Assembly: GCF_905475345.1 (NCBI RefSeq)
Contig: NC_066596.1
Coordinates: 7,125,001 to 7,189,000, forward strand
Direction: 5' to 3'
Origin: Vespula vulgaris
Lineage: Eukaryota; Arthropoda; Insecta; Hymenoptera; Vespidae
DNA: 64,000 nucleotides
Notes under the pieces: generated by a model
Told to the model about the DNA's origin: nothing
What the model saw: the letters and a program-made list of their open reading frames with translations, nothing else
Databases searched by the model: none
Shown: positions 51,457-63,140 of the stretch, one piece after another
Position numbering within the stretch: the first letter of the stretch is position 1
Layout of the letters: every line of letters begins with the position of its first letter
Program-made: the position numbers and the translations under genes

Positions 51457-52716
51457 GAAATCCATGAAATATTTAATTATTTTAAATAATATTTCTTAAT
51501 TTTTTTTCATCATGAATGCATTTTTACGAATTAATAAGCTTTTATTTTATAGACATTTTATATGTATTCATGTAATTGTTTATACAACTATTTTAATATT
51601 AAACATTTGTAAATGAAATATTTACTAAATTACATAAAGTTTATTATACATTGTACATTTGTTTCAAAGATCCACTTTTATCGGTATTGTAATAACGATT
51701 TTTCTCTAAAAAAATAAAATTACATAGACATATATTGCCAAAAATATAATTTATATATTTGTACTAATATTAAAAATATATTTTTTTCTAGTAGAGCTCT
51801 TAATTAAATTAAATTTATTTAGTATAAAATTAAGTATAGATTTACTTTCATATTAAAAAGGAGCGGTTTGATAAAAAAGTTTTCAAAGTGATCCTTCTTA
51901 CAATCTCTTAATCTAGATGTAATTAAATTATTAGAATTACAATATTTTAATAATTAAAATGTGGGATGAGTTGGAAGTGCTAACAAAAATATTTAGTTAC
52001 ATCTTTCATCGTAATAGCGCATTGCTTTGGTAGAGAGTGTGTTTTGTTTTGGAAAGAAATTGACCCGAAAATAGTATGAATGTTTGATGCATGATGTAAG
52101 TGAGCTATTATCGAGTGTCTGTAAAAAGCGATTGTGAAAAACGATTCCTAAAATGCATATAGAATTAGAATTGGAGTTGGGTTGAAATGATAGTCCAAGA
52201 TGAAGCATAAGACGAAAAATGAGATGAACGACGAATGATTGAGATCATAGTATACGGAGAAGTACAGTGAGTAATGTGGAAAATCAGTGTCATTGGACTT
52301 TAGAGAGTGTGCTATTAAAATAAAACTTTGTTTGTTAACAAATAGAATGTATTTTTTTAATTTTCCGAACCCAAAGCTCTGGTACCATAAGGATCCTACA
52401 AAAATACATTTAAAAGTCAAGTAATAAGAATTATTATTTCAAATTTATATTACACTTAATTGTTTCCTATGTGTTAATTTCACATTTAGACATTTAAAAA
52501 AAGAAAAAGAGAACATTTCATTAGCAAATAATTGATAAATTTGTAATAAAATATGTAATATATAAAAGATATTAGGGATATTCCGCAAATGTCTTGTGTT
52601 ATTGTCTAAAATAGAAAAACATATGTAATATCTTTTAGGGAAAATAAAAAGTGCTATTTTACAAAAATAAGCATATAGTATATCAGGAATAATGATTATT
52701 AAATATATCACATATT
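51457..52716. other. Convergent spacer between MCM2 and ZCCHC10
   Basis: Tail-to-tail region of 1.26 kb. MCM2 has a plausible AATAAA at 51713-51718. The block 51960-52340 is G-richer on the plus strand than anything nearby and has no convincing reading frame. No gene is assigned. Confidence 0.5.
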
Positions 52717-53337
52717 TTAGTGTGAAGAGTTACTGCTACTGCTGCTACTGCTACTAGAAACACTATCATTCGAGTCTGACTCACTGTCCGAAGAAGAACT
52801 GCTACTACTACTTTCACTACTGCTACTAGAACTGCTACTATCAACACTAGAAGAGCTTGTATCACTGCAACTACTTGATTCTTTTCTCATTTTTTTTCTC
52901 TTCTGTCCATGAGATTTCTTAACTTCCACTTTTTGTTCTTTTCTGTAAATAAATGATAAATTCTATATTATCTTTATAAATCTCAATGTATATATATAAT
53001 AATTTTTTAAAGATACATACGTGTCATTTTCTTCTTGCATTTTTAAAGCTCTTTTAAGTTGTACAGTACGAGAAGATCTGTGTAAATATTTTCGTTTTCC
53101 TTTACATTCATAACTCCAGTGTCCAAATTCCAAACATTTTTGACATCGCATTCCTTGTGGAGATAGATTACTGCAATTAAATAAAATATTAATAAAAGAT
53201 GATATATTATAATCATAAATTCATATTAACATTAAACTCACTGAAACAAATATAACAGAATAAGTCAACATATCAATAAATATATATAAAAAATCTACTA
53301 ACGTTTTTTTTATTACTTCTATTTTATTCGAACTCAT
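52717..53337 (-). CDS. ZCCHC10: Zinc finger CCHC domain-containing protein 10-like
   Basis: Small nuclear-type protein with a single CCHC zinc knuckle. Exons: 53337-53303, 53170-53021, 52942-52717, giving 411 nt and 136 residues. The knuckle is C-x2-C-x4-H-x4-C in MRCQKCLEFGHWSYECKGK (about 18-36), followed by a basic YLHRSSRTVQLKRAL segment characteristic of ZCCHC10. The C-terminal third is almost pure serine with scattered acidic residues. Splice phases 2 and 2 agree. The molecular role of ZCCHC10 is not well established; RNA or nucleic-acid binding is inferred from the knuckle. Head to head with the next gene, 322 bp apart. Confidence 0.88.
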
Positions 53338-53548
53338 TTTCTCTTTATGATTGTTATTTAATATTTATCAAAATTAGTTAAGATTTTCATATAGCATGGA
53401 CAAATTTCGATTAGTTTATTTACATATAAAGAAAGATTATTCCGAGAGGTTATTTCACAGATATTTTGTGTGAAAACAAAAGTGGGGATAAATATGAAAG
53501 GAAATGAAATATTTATCTTTAAGTTGGTAGGTGGCGGTATTTGATAAA

Positions 53549-53556
53549 TTGGCGCC
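53549..53556. promoter_or_regulatory. E2F-like TTGGCGCC
   Basis: TTGGCGCC is one base short of the TTTGGCGC consensus (the preceding base is A) and is palindromic in its core GGCGCC. It is a weaker candidate than the MCM2 sites. Confidence 0.35.
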
Positions 53557-53592
53557 ATTTAACAAATTTATTTTCTAATACAAATGTAAATA

Positions 53593-53608
53593 AATATATA
53601 TATATGCA

Positions 53609-53646
<38 letters not shown>
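53593..53646. repeat. (TA)n microsatellite before the orphan gene
   Basis: A TA tract interrupted by a few TG and GC steps, ending 13 bp before the start codon at 53660, so it probably lies in the leader or at the transcription start. Confidence 0.9.
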
Positions 53647-53648
<2 letters not shown>

Positions 53649-53659
53649 GATATGAGAAA

Positions 53660-55022
53660 ATGGATTCTTATAATTATTATAGTAAATGGTTTAATTCAAA
53701 CGAAATTGTAAATAAAATAGAAAATGTGACTCCCGTAAGTGTTGAAATAAATATTATAAAAAACATGATAGATATGTTTGAAGAAAGTTTTCGACAGAAG
53801 GAAGTACAATTAAATAATATGAACATTCAATTGGTAAGCGATTTATAGAAAATATAAAAAATTTTTATGTTTTTATATTTCGAAGTTTATTGGAATATAG
53901 TATAAGGCATTTTTTTTAGAACAATACTGGCCAAGAAAAATGGATTATAAGAGATCAGTTTTGTTGTCAAGTGTGGAACTTTTCACACGATCATGATTTT
54001 TCACAAGTTTTTCAACATTATCCATATATTATAAATTCAATTAAACCTCATAATTGTTCTTATATTAACGAAGTTAAAAGTATTAGAAATGAAAACAATA
54101 ATAGAGCAGGTCATTATTTATGGATAGTATTGATAAATCAAATAATTTTGTTCTAGTAGTCATCATTTTTTTATTCCTATGTTAGTATCCTAAATTTTTT
54201 TTCGTACGTTATATAGATGTGCAGAATAATGCAGAAAATATTCAAAAGCTTTCAAAAGATATTGCTATTTTAACAAAAAAAATACTTATTATTACTATTA
54301 ATAGAAATACACAAGAAATAACAATAAAAAATTTGTCCACAAAATTAGAACAACTACAATTATTTTCAGAAAAAATGGTGGAACTTCTTAGGTATATTTT
54401 AATAGTTATTTCAATATGTTAATAGTTATTAGATACATTATTTAATTTGTTTATATGCTTTGTTGTTTATAATGGAGGAGTTTGTTCTTCTATAATTATT
54501 TTCAGGTTAATATCTACTGTTGAGAACTTAAATGATAATAAAAAATTTGAAAATAATGGTAAATATGTATTAATTTTTACTGTGTACATTTTCATTAAAT
54601 TTTGTAAAATATATTATTGACTATAAATTAATACATAGATTTAAAATGCAAAAATAATAACTTGATAGTTCATGCAAATAAAGATAATACGTTGGCATTT
54701 ACTACGGCAAAAAAACTTCTTGGGCAATTTAAGCAACTTTCTCCTGTTTTAACTAAAAACAGTATCGCATCAAAAACAATGGCTGCAAATAATAACACAA
54801 TAGAACATTTCATTGAAGTAAATATAACTTTTCTATACAAACATATTATTCACAAATGTTATATCAATCAAAACCATTGTATTAAAACAAATGATATTCT
54901 ATTTACTTATTTTACAGTGTAATAAAAAATTGAAAACCAAATTTTCATTAAAAATACAAAGTAATATATCTTTACAGTTTGAGCAAAATCGACGTCTTAA
55001 AGAAAAAGAGAAAAAATGTTAA
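53660..55022 (+). CDS. Unrecognised Asn/Lys-rich, possibly coiled-coil protein
   Basis: Exons: 53660-53833, 53920-54109, 54217-54391, 54506-54558, 54639-54817, 54918-55022, giving 876 nt and 291 residues; all phases agree (0, 1, 2, 1, 0). I do not recognise the family. Residues about 20-57 and 120-195 are charged and heptad-like (for example TIKNLSTKLEQLQLFSEKMVELL); residues about 59-115 contain Trp, Cys and His and may fold; the C-terminus is Lys/Glu-rich and ends KEKEKKC. No signal peptide, membrane segment or zinc motif is seen. The exon 2 donor (GTCATT) is weak, so that junction is the least certain. Six phase-consistent exons argue that the gene is real. It converges on SHOC2. Confidence 0.7.
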
Positions 55023-55834
55023 TATCTTTCTTACATTAAACTTTTGAAATATTTCTAATAATTATATTTAATAATATATATAATATATATAATAATAAAT
55101 AAATATTTCTAATAATTATAAAAAAAAATTATTATATAATTGTTATTCCATACAAAAGATAATTAAAAGTTTAATTATAATAACTGATAAGATAATGCTT
55201 CTTAAATATTTATCCAATCCTATAAAATTTTTCTTAAAGAATCAAAATAGTAATTGAAATGTGACAGAGTGCATTTACCATTTCTTCTGTATTTTAAAAA
55301 GTATGCAAAAAATAAAGCATTTACTATATAGTATATTTATATATTTAGAAATATTTATACAGGATTCTATATGATTATATAATATACATTGAATTACATT
55401 TTTTAAATTATACATATAATATTATGCCATACCATCCAACATACCATCCAACACAATTTGAGAATAGCATATTCTCTATTTCCAAACAGCATTTAAACTA
55501 GTGACTTCTAATCCACAGGTTTTTGTTACTTATTTATTTTAAAACTGTTAAACAGTTTATCACAATAAATTGTATTGTAACATTAATATTAGCAATATAC
55601 ATGTGTATCTGTAATACATGCAGGTCTTCATAATTTTCATTAAATTTGAGTTCATGTTAATTAAATGATTGTTAAAATAATATTACATAATATCTACATA
55701 AATATTCGTGCTTTGATATTAATTTATTTGATATTAATAATATAAATTATCTTTCTTTAGGGAATTTTAACTGAATAATTAGAGTAAATAATGCAATTAA
55801 ATTGCTTTATAAAAATTACAGTTAAAGAAAAAAT

Positions 55835-55883
<49 letters not shown>

Positions 55884-58800
55884 ATATAATATAATATAAT
55901 ATAATATATATGTAAAACAGTATGTAGCTGTAATAACATTCTTTGAGAAAACTTTTTTATTTTGTTAAGTATTATGAGGATTAATTATTCATAAAGTATA
56001 TCCTCACTAAAACACTAATGTATACATATACAGAATTATATGAATTCTATAACAGAATATGATTCTAAATATTAATATGATAATACATATTTAGTTAATA
56101 ATAGCATAGAAACTCTTTCATTTAATTATATTTGAATTTTCTGTATTTTTTTGTTCTATATGCTACATTTTTTTATTATTGTAATATATGATACAAACTT
56201 TGGAAAACATTTACCAAAATAATTCAATAGCATGTCATTATCACAACCATTTGCTGTAACAATGTTTAAATTACAATATATATCTGCAAAAAAGTATAAA
56301 TTAAAATGAAATTATCATTTATTATATGGTGATCAAAGAATATTAATTTAATCATTAATAAAAGTTCTTCAATATCTTTCTATTGTAAAATGAAAAATAA
56401 ATAAAAATTAATTCCACACATATTTATTTTCTAAATTAAATATTAAACAATACAGAAAGAGTCTGATGCTTTGCATATACTTCCACAGACAATAGATAAC
56501 AAATAGAATTATATTTACTTTCCATACATCTATGTACTTACATAAATGTAAATAGCTATATTCAACAGAATTTTAAGCACTGTTAATTTGAAGTTGAACT
56601 ACAATATGAATGAAATGTATAATTTAATGCATACGGACGTAATATGTTACTTAAAATAATATTTATGAATACACGGAATCATATTTATAAAGTATGTTAA
56701 TGATTAAATAATGTTTTTAATTTATTAATAAAATTATATTGGTCGATTGAAATCTTACACTTAAGTTATGAATAACCTTATATTAGAAAAAAAAAACATA
56801 ATATTTAAGATACACATATAAAGATGAGCAGTATTGTTAATAGAACTTCTATGCAATATTATTGTATTGCTCATACATTATCTATTGTATAAGAAGAATA
56901 ATGCTGATAACAAATCACGATGTGTAATATGTTCAATGTGTTAATCATAGAAGCTTTTTGATGTGTGAATAGCAAAATACTATAAATTTGACTCTTGCAC
57001 AACACGAAATCTGCAAATATCAAAATTAAGATGAAATTTACACAAATAAGAATATTATAGTGTTATTAATATAATCTTATCTATATAACATCAGCCAAAG
57101 AGCTAACAATATATTTGTCTGTAAATAACAATATAATGCACATATGGATATTCATAAGAACATTTGTATACAATTACTTAACACTTATATTGGCACTATG
57201 TCTCTGTGTACAGTCAAGAGAATATTGTAAACAATAAGAAAAATACAATTTTATGCTCATGTGTACTTAATATTTATTATTATATTAAATGTTTATGTTT
57301 GGCAGCATTAACCCTTGTCATGATAATGTATTGTAATTATTAATTTTACAATCTAGACTGAACATGTAATGATTATTATAATAATTAAACAGAACTGAAA
57401 TGATTTTTATTATATTTTAAAAATGCTACATATGTTCAATGATACTCTTTTTAATATCTTTTCATAACATATGTGTATAAATGCTATTAAAATAAATATT
57501 CTAGTTCTTTTAACAATATAAAATCAGCAATTTATAATTTGTAATACTTTCAATATTAAAAATGAATGAAACTATCATTATAAATGTCTCTTGACTGACA
57601 CTACATGATAATACATAAAATATATTACTTCTAGTCTAAATGCTTTCAGCAACTATTTATTATATTTATTAAAATAATGTTACAATTTATAATTTTATGC
57701 TTTGTATGTAATAAAAGATAGATATTGTGTGTCCAATATTCATAAAATTTAAAGAAATAAATTTAAGATTTAGAAGCTTACCATAGAATTGTTACTAAAT
57801 AAAAACTTTCATAAAATATGAAATAATAATTGTAATTACAACTTTTATTTTCCTTATTTTTAGAATCAGTATACTTATGTCTATAGCTGCATATATATTT
57901 ATACTGTCAAAAATAAAAAAATAATGTGCTGTTTAGCATATTTTACTTAAATTAGATAAATAGATCTCTTTTAGTTATCAGAAGAATACCTCCGTTTTGA
58001 ATTTCTTATGTTTAATTTTATACCTGATAAAATGACAATTATGTTTGTATTGGCAAAAAGAATAAGATGATTAAAAGTAAACATAATGTATATGGTGATA
58101 AAAATTTAAACACCTCTACGTATTTGTAATACATGTATACAGTTGGCAAATTGTGTTCAATAAAATAACAATACAAGAAACACAATGTGATATCATTGAT
58201 GTCGATTCTTAATATTTTTTCAATCATGTAGTATAAAGTAGAATCAACATTCATTTGATATTGAAAATTTGTGGATTTTAATCAAATATATTAATGTTCA
58301 GCCTCATAAATATTGTATGTTTAATGGAAAATCAGAACAGAAGTAAATTATCTCTAATAGTTTGGGAAGATAAAATTTATGTATTCAAGAATTTACTTTT
58401 TTAACATATTAATATTATAAATTTTTTGCTTTCACACAATTTCAGGCACAGATTTTGTTCTTATGCATTACCATATTATATTTCCAACTCTCTTAAACAT
58501 ATCAAAGATAAATAAATAAAAATAAAAAGAAGATGTTAATTTACTTATCATTAGACTTTAAATCATTTAATTATGTTTCAAGCATCATATAATATAGGAA
58601 ATATTTCAAGGATAAACGCAATTGAAATTCATATATTCTTAAAAGCTTATATGAGGATTCTATCATGATTAAACATTTTTACATATTTTTTGTACTAACA
58701 ATGTTATATAAGTGTGATTCATGCTATCATAGTATCTAAAATAGCTCATCATTTATTTGCAAAATAAACTTCCAATTCAGCACCAGTTACATATTAAATG

Positions 58801-58995
58801 TATGTTCCTCTTTATATTGAAAACATTACAAATATGTATTATCCATTTTGCAACAATAAAAATATTGCTCACTTTATACAATGCATATCAGTAACATTAA
58901 TACGTTGTTATTTAAGTGAGATCATTATAATATCATACTTTGTATCACGTGCATTAAGAATCGACATCTATGTGATATATAGAAGGCTAGATTTG
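55023..58995. other. Four-kilobase AT-rich spacer, probably long SHOC2 3' UTR
   Basis: Region between the convergent orphan gene and SHOC2. No gene is supported; open frames are short and random. Many AATAAA signals are present on both strands. The SHOC2 stop is at 58996, so its 3' UTR extends leftwards into this region for an unknown length. Confidence 0.45.
55839..55911. repeat. (TA)n followed by (ATAAT)n repeat
   Basis: About 20 TA units pass into about six AATAT-type pentamers. A compound repeat in the convergent spacer. Confidence 0.9.
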
Positions 58996-60828
58996 TTACA
59001 TCGATCGATAAGGACCTTGCATCTTAAGAAACTGAATAACCAATGACGGACCTCCTGCAACTATCTCTGGAGGAATTTGTGACAGAGGACAATTCTCAAT
59101 TGACATAATACTAAGATTTGTGCATAAAGCTAGTTCAAAAGGTAAATTATGTAAATTTGCATTATCATTAACATACAGAGAATCTAAATTTTCTAATGTG
59201 CCAATCTCTTCAGGTAGATAATTAAGATTATTTTCTCCTACGCTCAAATGCGTTAGGTTTGTTAGATGCCCAATTGCACGTGGTAATGATGTTACTTGAT
59301 TTGACTGCAAGATTAATTTCTGTAAGTCTCGTAAAAATCCAATTTCATTAGGAAGAGACTCTATTTTATTTTCTTCAAGATCTAGGACCCTGAGTTTACG
59401 TAAATTTGCTATACTGGCAGGAATACGTTTCAATAAATTATTAGATAGAATTAAAATCTCCAAACTTTGAAGACATTGAATATCATCTGGAATTTTTGTT
59501 AGCTGATTTGTACCAAGATTTAATTCAACCATATTAATCCATGTTCCAGTATCCAGAGGTAAAGCAGTCAATTGATTTTCTTTCATGTTCAGCTTCGTTA
59601 GGTTTTTAGCTCTAGAAAAAATACCATAAGGTATTTTATCAATCTGATTATGTTCAAGATTGATAGAGTAGACATTTGTAAACTGAGATGGTCCTCCTGA
59701 TGGATATGCAGTAAATGCATTCCTAGACAATGTAATCGTCTTCAAATCGGAAAGACTCGAGAGTAATCCATCTGGCAGTTGGGAGACCTGATTCCCTTCT
59801 ACACTGAATTCATCCATTAATTTACAGTTTGCTAATGATTTTGGGATACTAGATAATCGATTATATCGAAGACCTAATCTTGTGATCAATACCAGATTTC
59901 CAATTGTATCCGGTATGTCCAGAAGTTCATTATGCTGAAGATCGAGTGTAGATAGTTGCGTACAATTGCCTATTTCTTCTGGTAAATGTTCCAGATGATT
60001 ATGAGATACGTCGAATGTTATTAAGTTAGTAAGTTTGCCAATACCGGCTGGAAGTTCCTTGATTTTATTTTCTCTCAGACTAAGCATAGTTAAATTCGTT
60101 AAATTTCGTATATTTTCATTAACATACCTGACGCGATTAAAGCGTAAAAACAATGTCGTGAGAGATGTTAACTTGTATACAACATCAGGTATCTCGTTCA
60201 ATTTATTATGCCTCAAATCAAGAACTTTTAAAGACTTCAAATTTTCCAATGTACTTGGTAAACTCGTAAGAGAATTTTCGCTGAGTGCCAAAGTCTCCAG
60301 ATTGGCAAGACAACCTATTTCTGGTGGAAGAGTTACTAATTTGTTACCGTAAAGATAGAACTCTACTAAGTGCGTCAAATCTCTAACTGTGCTCGGAAGA
60401 TTCGTGATACTTGATTTACTTAAATCAAGACGCTTAACGCACTCGTCCTTGCATCTTACGAATTCTTTCGAGACATCCAAGTCAGCTTGAATCGGTTTTC
60501 CTTTCTTAGTGGTCGGTTTAGGCTTATTTGATTCAGGATGTTTGACAGTTACGGTCTTTTTCGTATCGGGTCCAGCTATGGAAGCACTAGATAATTTTTT
60601 CTCCTTCAAGTGCTCCCTATTATCCCGTAAAACCTCCACGGCCTCGGGCATATCGCCGGCCGTGCAAGTTGTCAGACCACAGCCCTCCAGATATTCGGGT
60701 ATATCCTGCTCCTTCATGTAAAAAGTTGGAAGATTATCCTGGAGGTCTCCTCGGTCCCTCTTCACCTCCGACAAACACACTGTCGAAATATTACCCACAC
60801 CCGTCCAATATTTAGTCGACTTTTTCAT
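58996..60828 (-). CDS. SHOC2: Leucine-rich repeat protein SHOC-2 (Sur-8)
   Basis: SHOC2 assembles with MRAS and PP1 catalytic subunit to dephosphorylate RAF and promote ERK signalling. The whole coding sequence is one uninterrupted frame of 610 residues (human 582). From about residue 125 to the end there are about 20 leucine-rich repeats of about 23 residues, for example NLTNLTMLSLRENKIKELP. The C-terminal cap reads CPLSQIPPEIVAGGPSLV...FLKMQGPYRSM, nearly identical to the vertebrate end. The N-terminal 120 residues are charged, unlike the vertebrate tail, and unlikely to be ordered. The first ATG of the open frame is used; a later start at residue 38 cannot be excluded. A 9-bp tandem repeat lies about 195 bp upstream. 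Confidence 0.95.
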   Translation of the reverse strand: MKKSTKYWTGVGNISTVCLSEVKRDRGDLQDNLPTFYMKEQDIPEYLEGCGLTTCTAGDMPEAVEVLRDNREHLKEKKLSSASIAGPDTKKTVTVKHPESNKPKPTTKKGKPIQADLDVSKEFVRCKDECVKRLDLSKSSITNLPSTVRDLTHLVEFYLYGNKLVTLPPEIGCLANLETLALSENSLTSLPSTLENLKSLKVLDLRHNKLNEIPDVVYKLTSLTTLFLRFNRVRYVNENIRNLTNLTMLSLRENKIKELPAGIGKLTNLITFDVSHNHLEHLPEEIGNCTQLSTLDLQHNELLDIPDTIGNLVLITRLGLRYNRLSSIPKSLANCKLMDEFSVEGNQVSQLPDGLLSSLSDLKTITLSRNAFTAYPSGGPSQFTNVYSINLEHNQIDKIPYGIFSRAKNLTKLNMKENQLTALPLDTGTWINMVELNLGTNQLTKIPDDIQCLQSLEILILSNNLLKRIPASIANLRKLRVLDLEENKIESLPNEIGFLRDLQKLILQSNQVTSLPRAIGHLTNLTHLSVGENNLNYLPEEIGTLENLDSLYVNDNANLHNLPFELALCTNLSIMSIENCPLSQIPPEIVAGGPSLVIQFLKMQGPYRSM

Positions 60829-62332
60829 AATCTAAACCACTAGACGCGATTACGGACTCTTACGCGAGTTTCTATCTTTTTCAATCGTATTTACAACATC
60901 ACATATTTTTATCAACTCTCCTTCTTTTATGACTCTATTGACATTATTGACGTTCGCCTGACGCGGCGCAAACGCGGAACGGATTTGGAAACGGTGATAT
61001 ACGATAGGTAAACTCTCTTTTATATATACGTTATATACGTTATATACGTTATATACGTTATATACGTTCTAGATGTTTTCTTCGTTTCTCTTGGAAAAAT
61101 GTCTACAAATTATTTTAAATTATTTACACCGCTCGATATAATATAAATATTTTTTTGAATGATTTTCTTCCAATTAATGTTCCTAATTCGGTTAATACTG
61201 ACGGATATCACAGAAACTTAAATATTTGATACGCAATGCATATCTAAAATCCTACTCGCTTACTCTGTTTTTTACAATTGCGCTACTTGCGCATGATGTC
61301 TCGTTCACTTTCGTTCCAGCTTTATGCGAAGTTGCTGCTCTTGGCATCCTTCGATCGAATCTTAGATTTATCGATTTATCTTAATCTGCACTTTGTATAT
61401 ACTTTCGGTATATGAAATTGTATAAAACAATTTGTTATTATCATTTTATGATGATTGGATAAACTAATGTAAGATCATCGAATAGGCTTCCACAATTTGG
61501 ACCAATTATCGTATGGGTTTCTTTTATTGAGAAACTTTTCATATATCCATTCGTATAGAACAACCAATCACATTCAATATTTTTAAAAGTTTGCGAGATG
61601 ATATAACAATTCAAGGTCAGATTCATCATACAAATACAAGAAAATGGAAGTCCATTAATTGTTCTTATTCAATAAATTCATTAGTATGCTTTCTCTCTCT
61701 TTCTCTCTCTCTATGTATATGTGTGTGTATTTAGGAGTGAAAAAATATAGGATCAAAATAAGTATCTCTCTTTGACTCTCAATTTTTGATAGAAAAAACT
61801 TTTATACGATTCAATAAGTTTATTATATTTCATTCTTTTGCGTAGAATTTCATACAATTTATTGTCAATCACATTTAAATATTAATAGATTTTTTAAACA
61901 GATAAACTTTATATTTTTTATGAACACCATATACTTTCAATTTATGAGATCATTCAACGTATTTCTTTTATAATTTTTAACTTATTTTAATAACTTTTGA
62001 TATAATTTTCTATTTTAATTATTAAATAGGGTTATATTTTATTCTGAAGATAAGGAAATGTGTTGTTTCCCGTAAACGCTAACATTTATTAAAGTGACTA
62101 GTTTTGGATTAGCACGATAATATGATATTATCCTATACATTTGTATAAATATATAATGGAATCTTGAGTTTAAAACTCTACTTTCATAATAATTTTTCCA
62201 TTTGTTTTTCCATAAATATCATGTGCTCATATTAATAAAATATAAACAGGAATCTTTTATATAAGTATATGGAAATTAAAATTTATACAAATAAATTAAG
62301 CTAATATTGTAAAATTTACTACAAAATCTACA
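60829..62332. other. SHOC2 promoter and spacer to the Mpv17-family gene
   Basis: Both neighbours run leftwards. The left 200-400 bp should be the SHOC2 leader and promoter (CpG-richer at 60950-61000). The remainder is AT-rich, with a pyrimidine CT-rich tract at about 61690-61712, and includes the 3' UTR of the Mpv17-family gene towards 62332. No gene is seen. Confidence 0.5.
61023..61067. repeat. Five perfect copies of a 9-bp tandem repeat (TATATACGT)
   Basis: The unit TATATACGT repeats five times without a mismatch, upstream of SHOC2. Every unit carries a TATA-like core and an ACGT step. Confidence 0.95.
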
Positions 62333-63140
62333 TCATAAAGAACTTGATCTACTTTTTTCAACTGATCGAATCATAGATTTTGCATTCTGTGTATTTTCTA
62401 AAAATTCCTTTTCATTTGTACCATCATTTGCCATTCCTTGTTGTTCTCGCTTAGCTTCAAGTGCTTTCATATACGCAAGAAAAGATGTCCAGATGAAACT
62501 GCAGACACTTACATAAACTACACGATTATGCTCTGGAATTAACACGAAGTTAATAGTTTGTAGAATAGGCCATATGCATATTCCGACCTAAAAATAAAAC
62601 AAAATATGATCTTTATCTATCATTTTACCACTTTAATTGTTATTATACGATTAAATATACCTTATAAGTTGGCCAGAATTTCTGTTTTACTTCTTCAGCA
62701 CATTCTGAAATAGATTTTTGTTCTAGTAAATTCATTCCAAAGAAAAAACAACACATAGCAGTTGGACTATATGTAACTTGTTCTACCAATGCCTGTCAAA
62801 AATCCATATATATATATATATATATATATAATAACACATCTTTACTCAATTATATCATAATATAAAATCTTTGAAAACTTACTTTTGTGATTGCAGATTT
62901 AAAATCAGATTTTGGCCAAAAATGTGAAGCGCATCTTAACCAACAATATAAAGTTGGTGCTACAAAAAAGCCACCATACAAACTAAATCTTAATGCTTCT
63001 GTATAATTCAATTCTGGTCTACCTGTTATTTTTTGCTGAAATAAGCTTGCAGTTGGCCAAATAATAGTATAAGATGCCATACCCCTTACAATAGGATATT
63101 TTTGAGATACTTCACGGAATTTTACTAAAATGATTCGCAT
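62333..63140 (-). CDS. Mpv17/PMP22-family membrane protein
   Basis: Small four-helix-type membrane protein of the Mpv17/PXMP2/Mpv17L family, found in mitochondrial inner or peroxisomal membranes. Exons: 63140-62883, 62792-62661, 62587-62333, giving 645 nt and 214 residues. Seen: basic N-terminus; a first block with SLYGGFFVAPTLYCWLR; the second with ALVEQVTYSPTAMCCFFFG; KQKFWPTYKVGICIWPILQTINFVLIP, carrying the family W-P signature and its hydrophobic segment; and VCSFIWTSFLAYMK. The C-terminal 45 residues are charged and species-specific. The exact paralogue (Mpv17, Mpv17-like or PXMP2) cannot be fixed, so no symbol is given. The start ATG is preceded by an in-frame stop and by an apparent acceptor (TTTTTAG), implying a non-coding 5' exon upstream. 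Confidence 0.88.
62806..62832. repeat. (TA)n microsatellite in an Mpv17-family intron
   Basis: About 13 TA units in the 90-bp intron between exons 1 and 2, near the acceptor. Confidence 0.85.

Larger units (their letters stand above)
53338..53659. promoter_or_regulatory. Divergent promoter, ZCCHC10 / orphan gene
   Basis: The 322 bp between the two start codons contain an E2F-like ATTGGCGCC and, directly before the orphan's ATG, a (TA)n tract. One shared promoter is the simplest reading. Confidence 0.55.

Noticed and set aside
54961..54977. Apparent GT...AG mini-intron in the last exon of the orphan gene
   Set aside because: Only 17 nt long, far too short to splice, and the exon is open through it.
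55839..55911. Repeat cluster considered as a CRISPR-like or satellite array
   Set aside because: Plain TA and AATAT microsatellite without spacers or unit structure.
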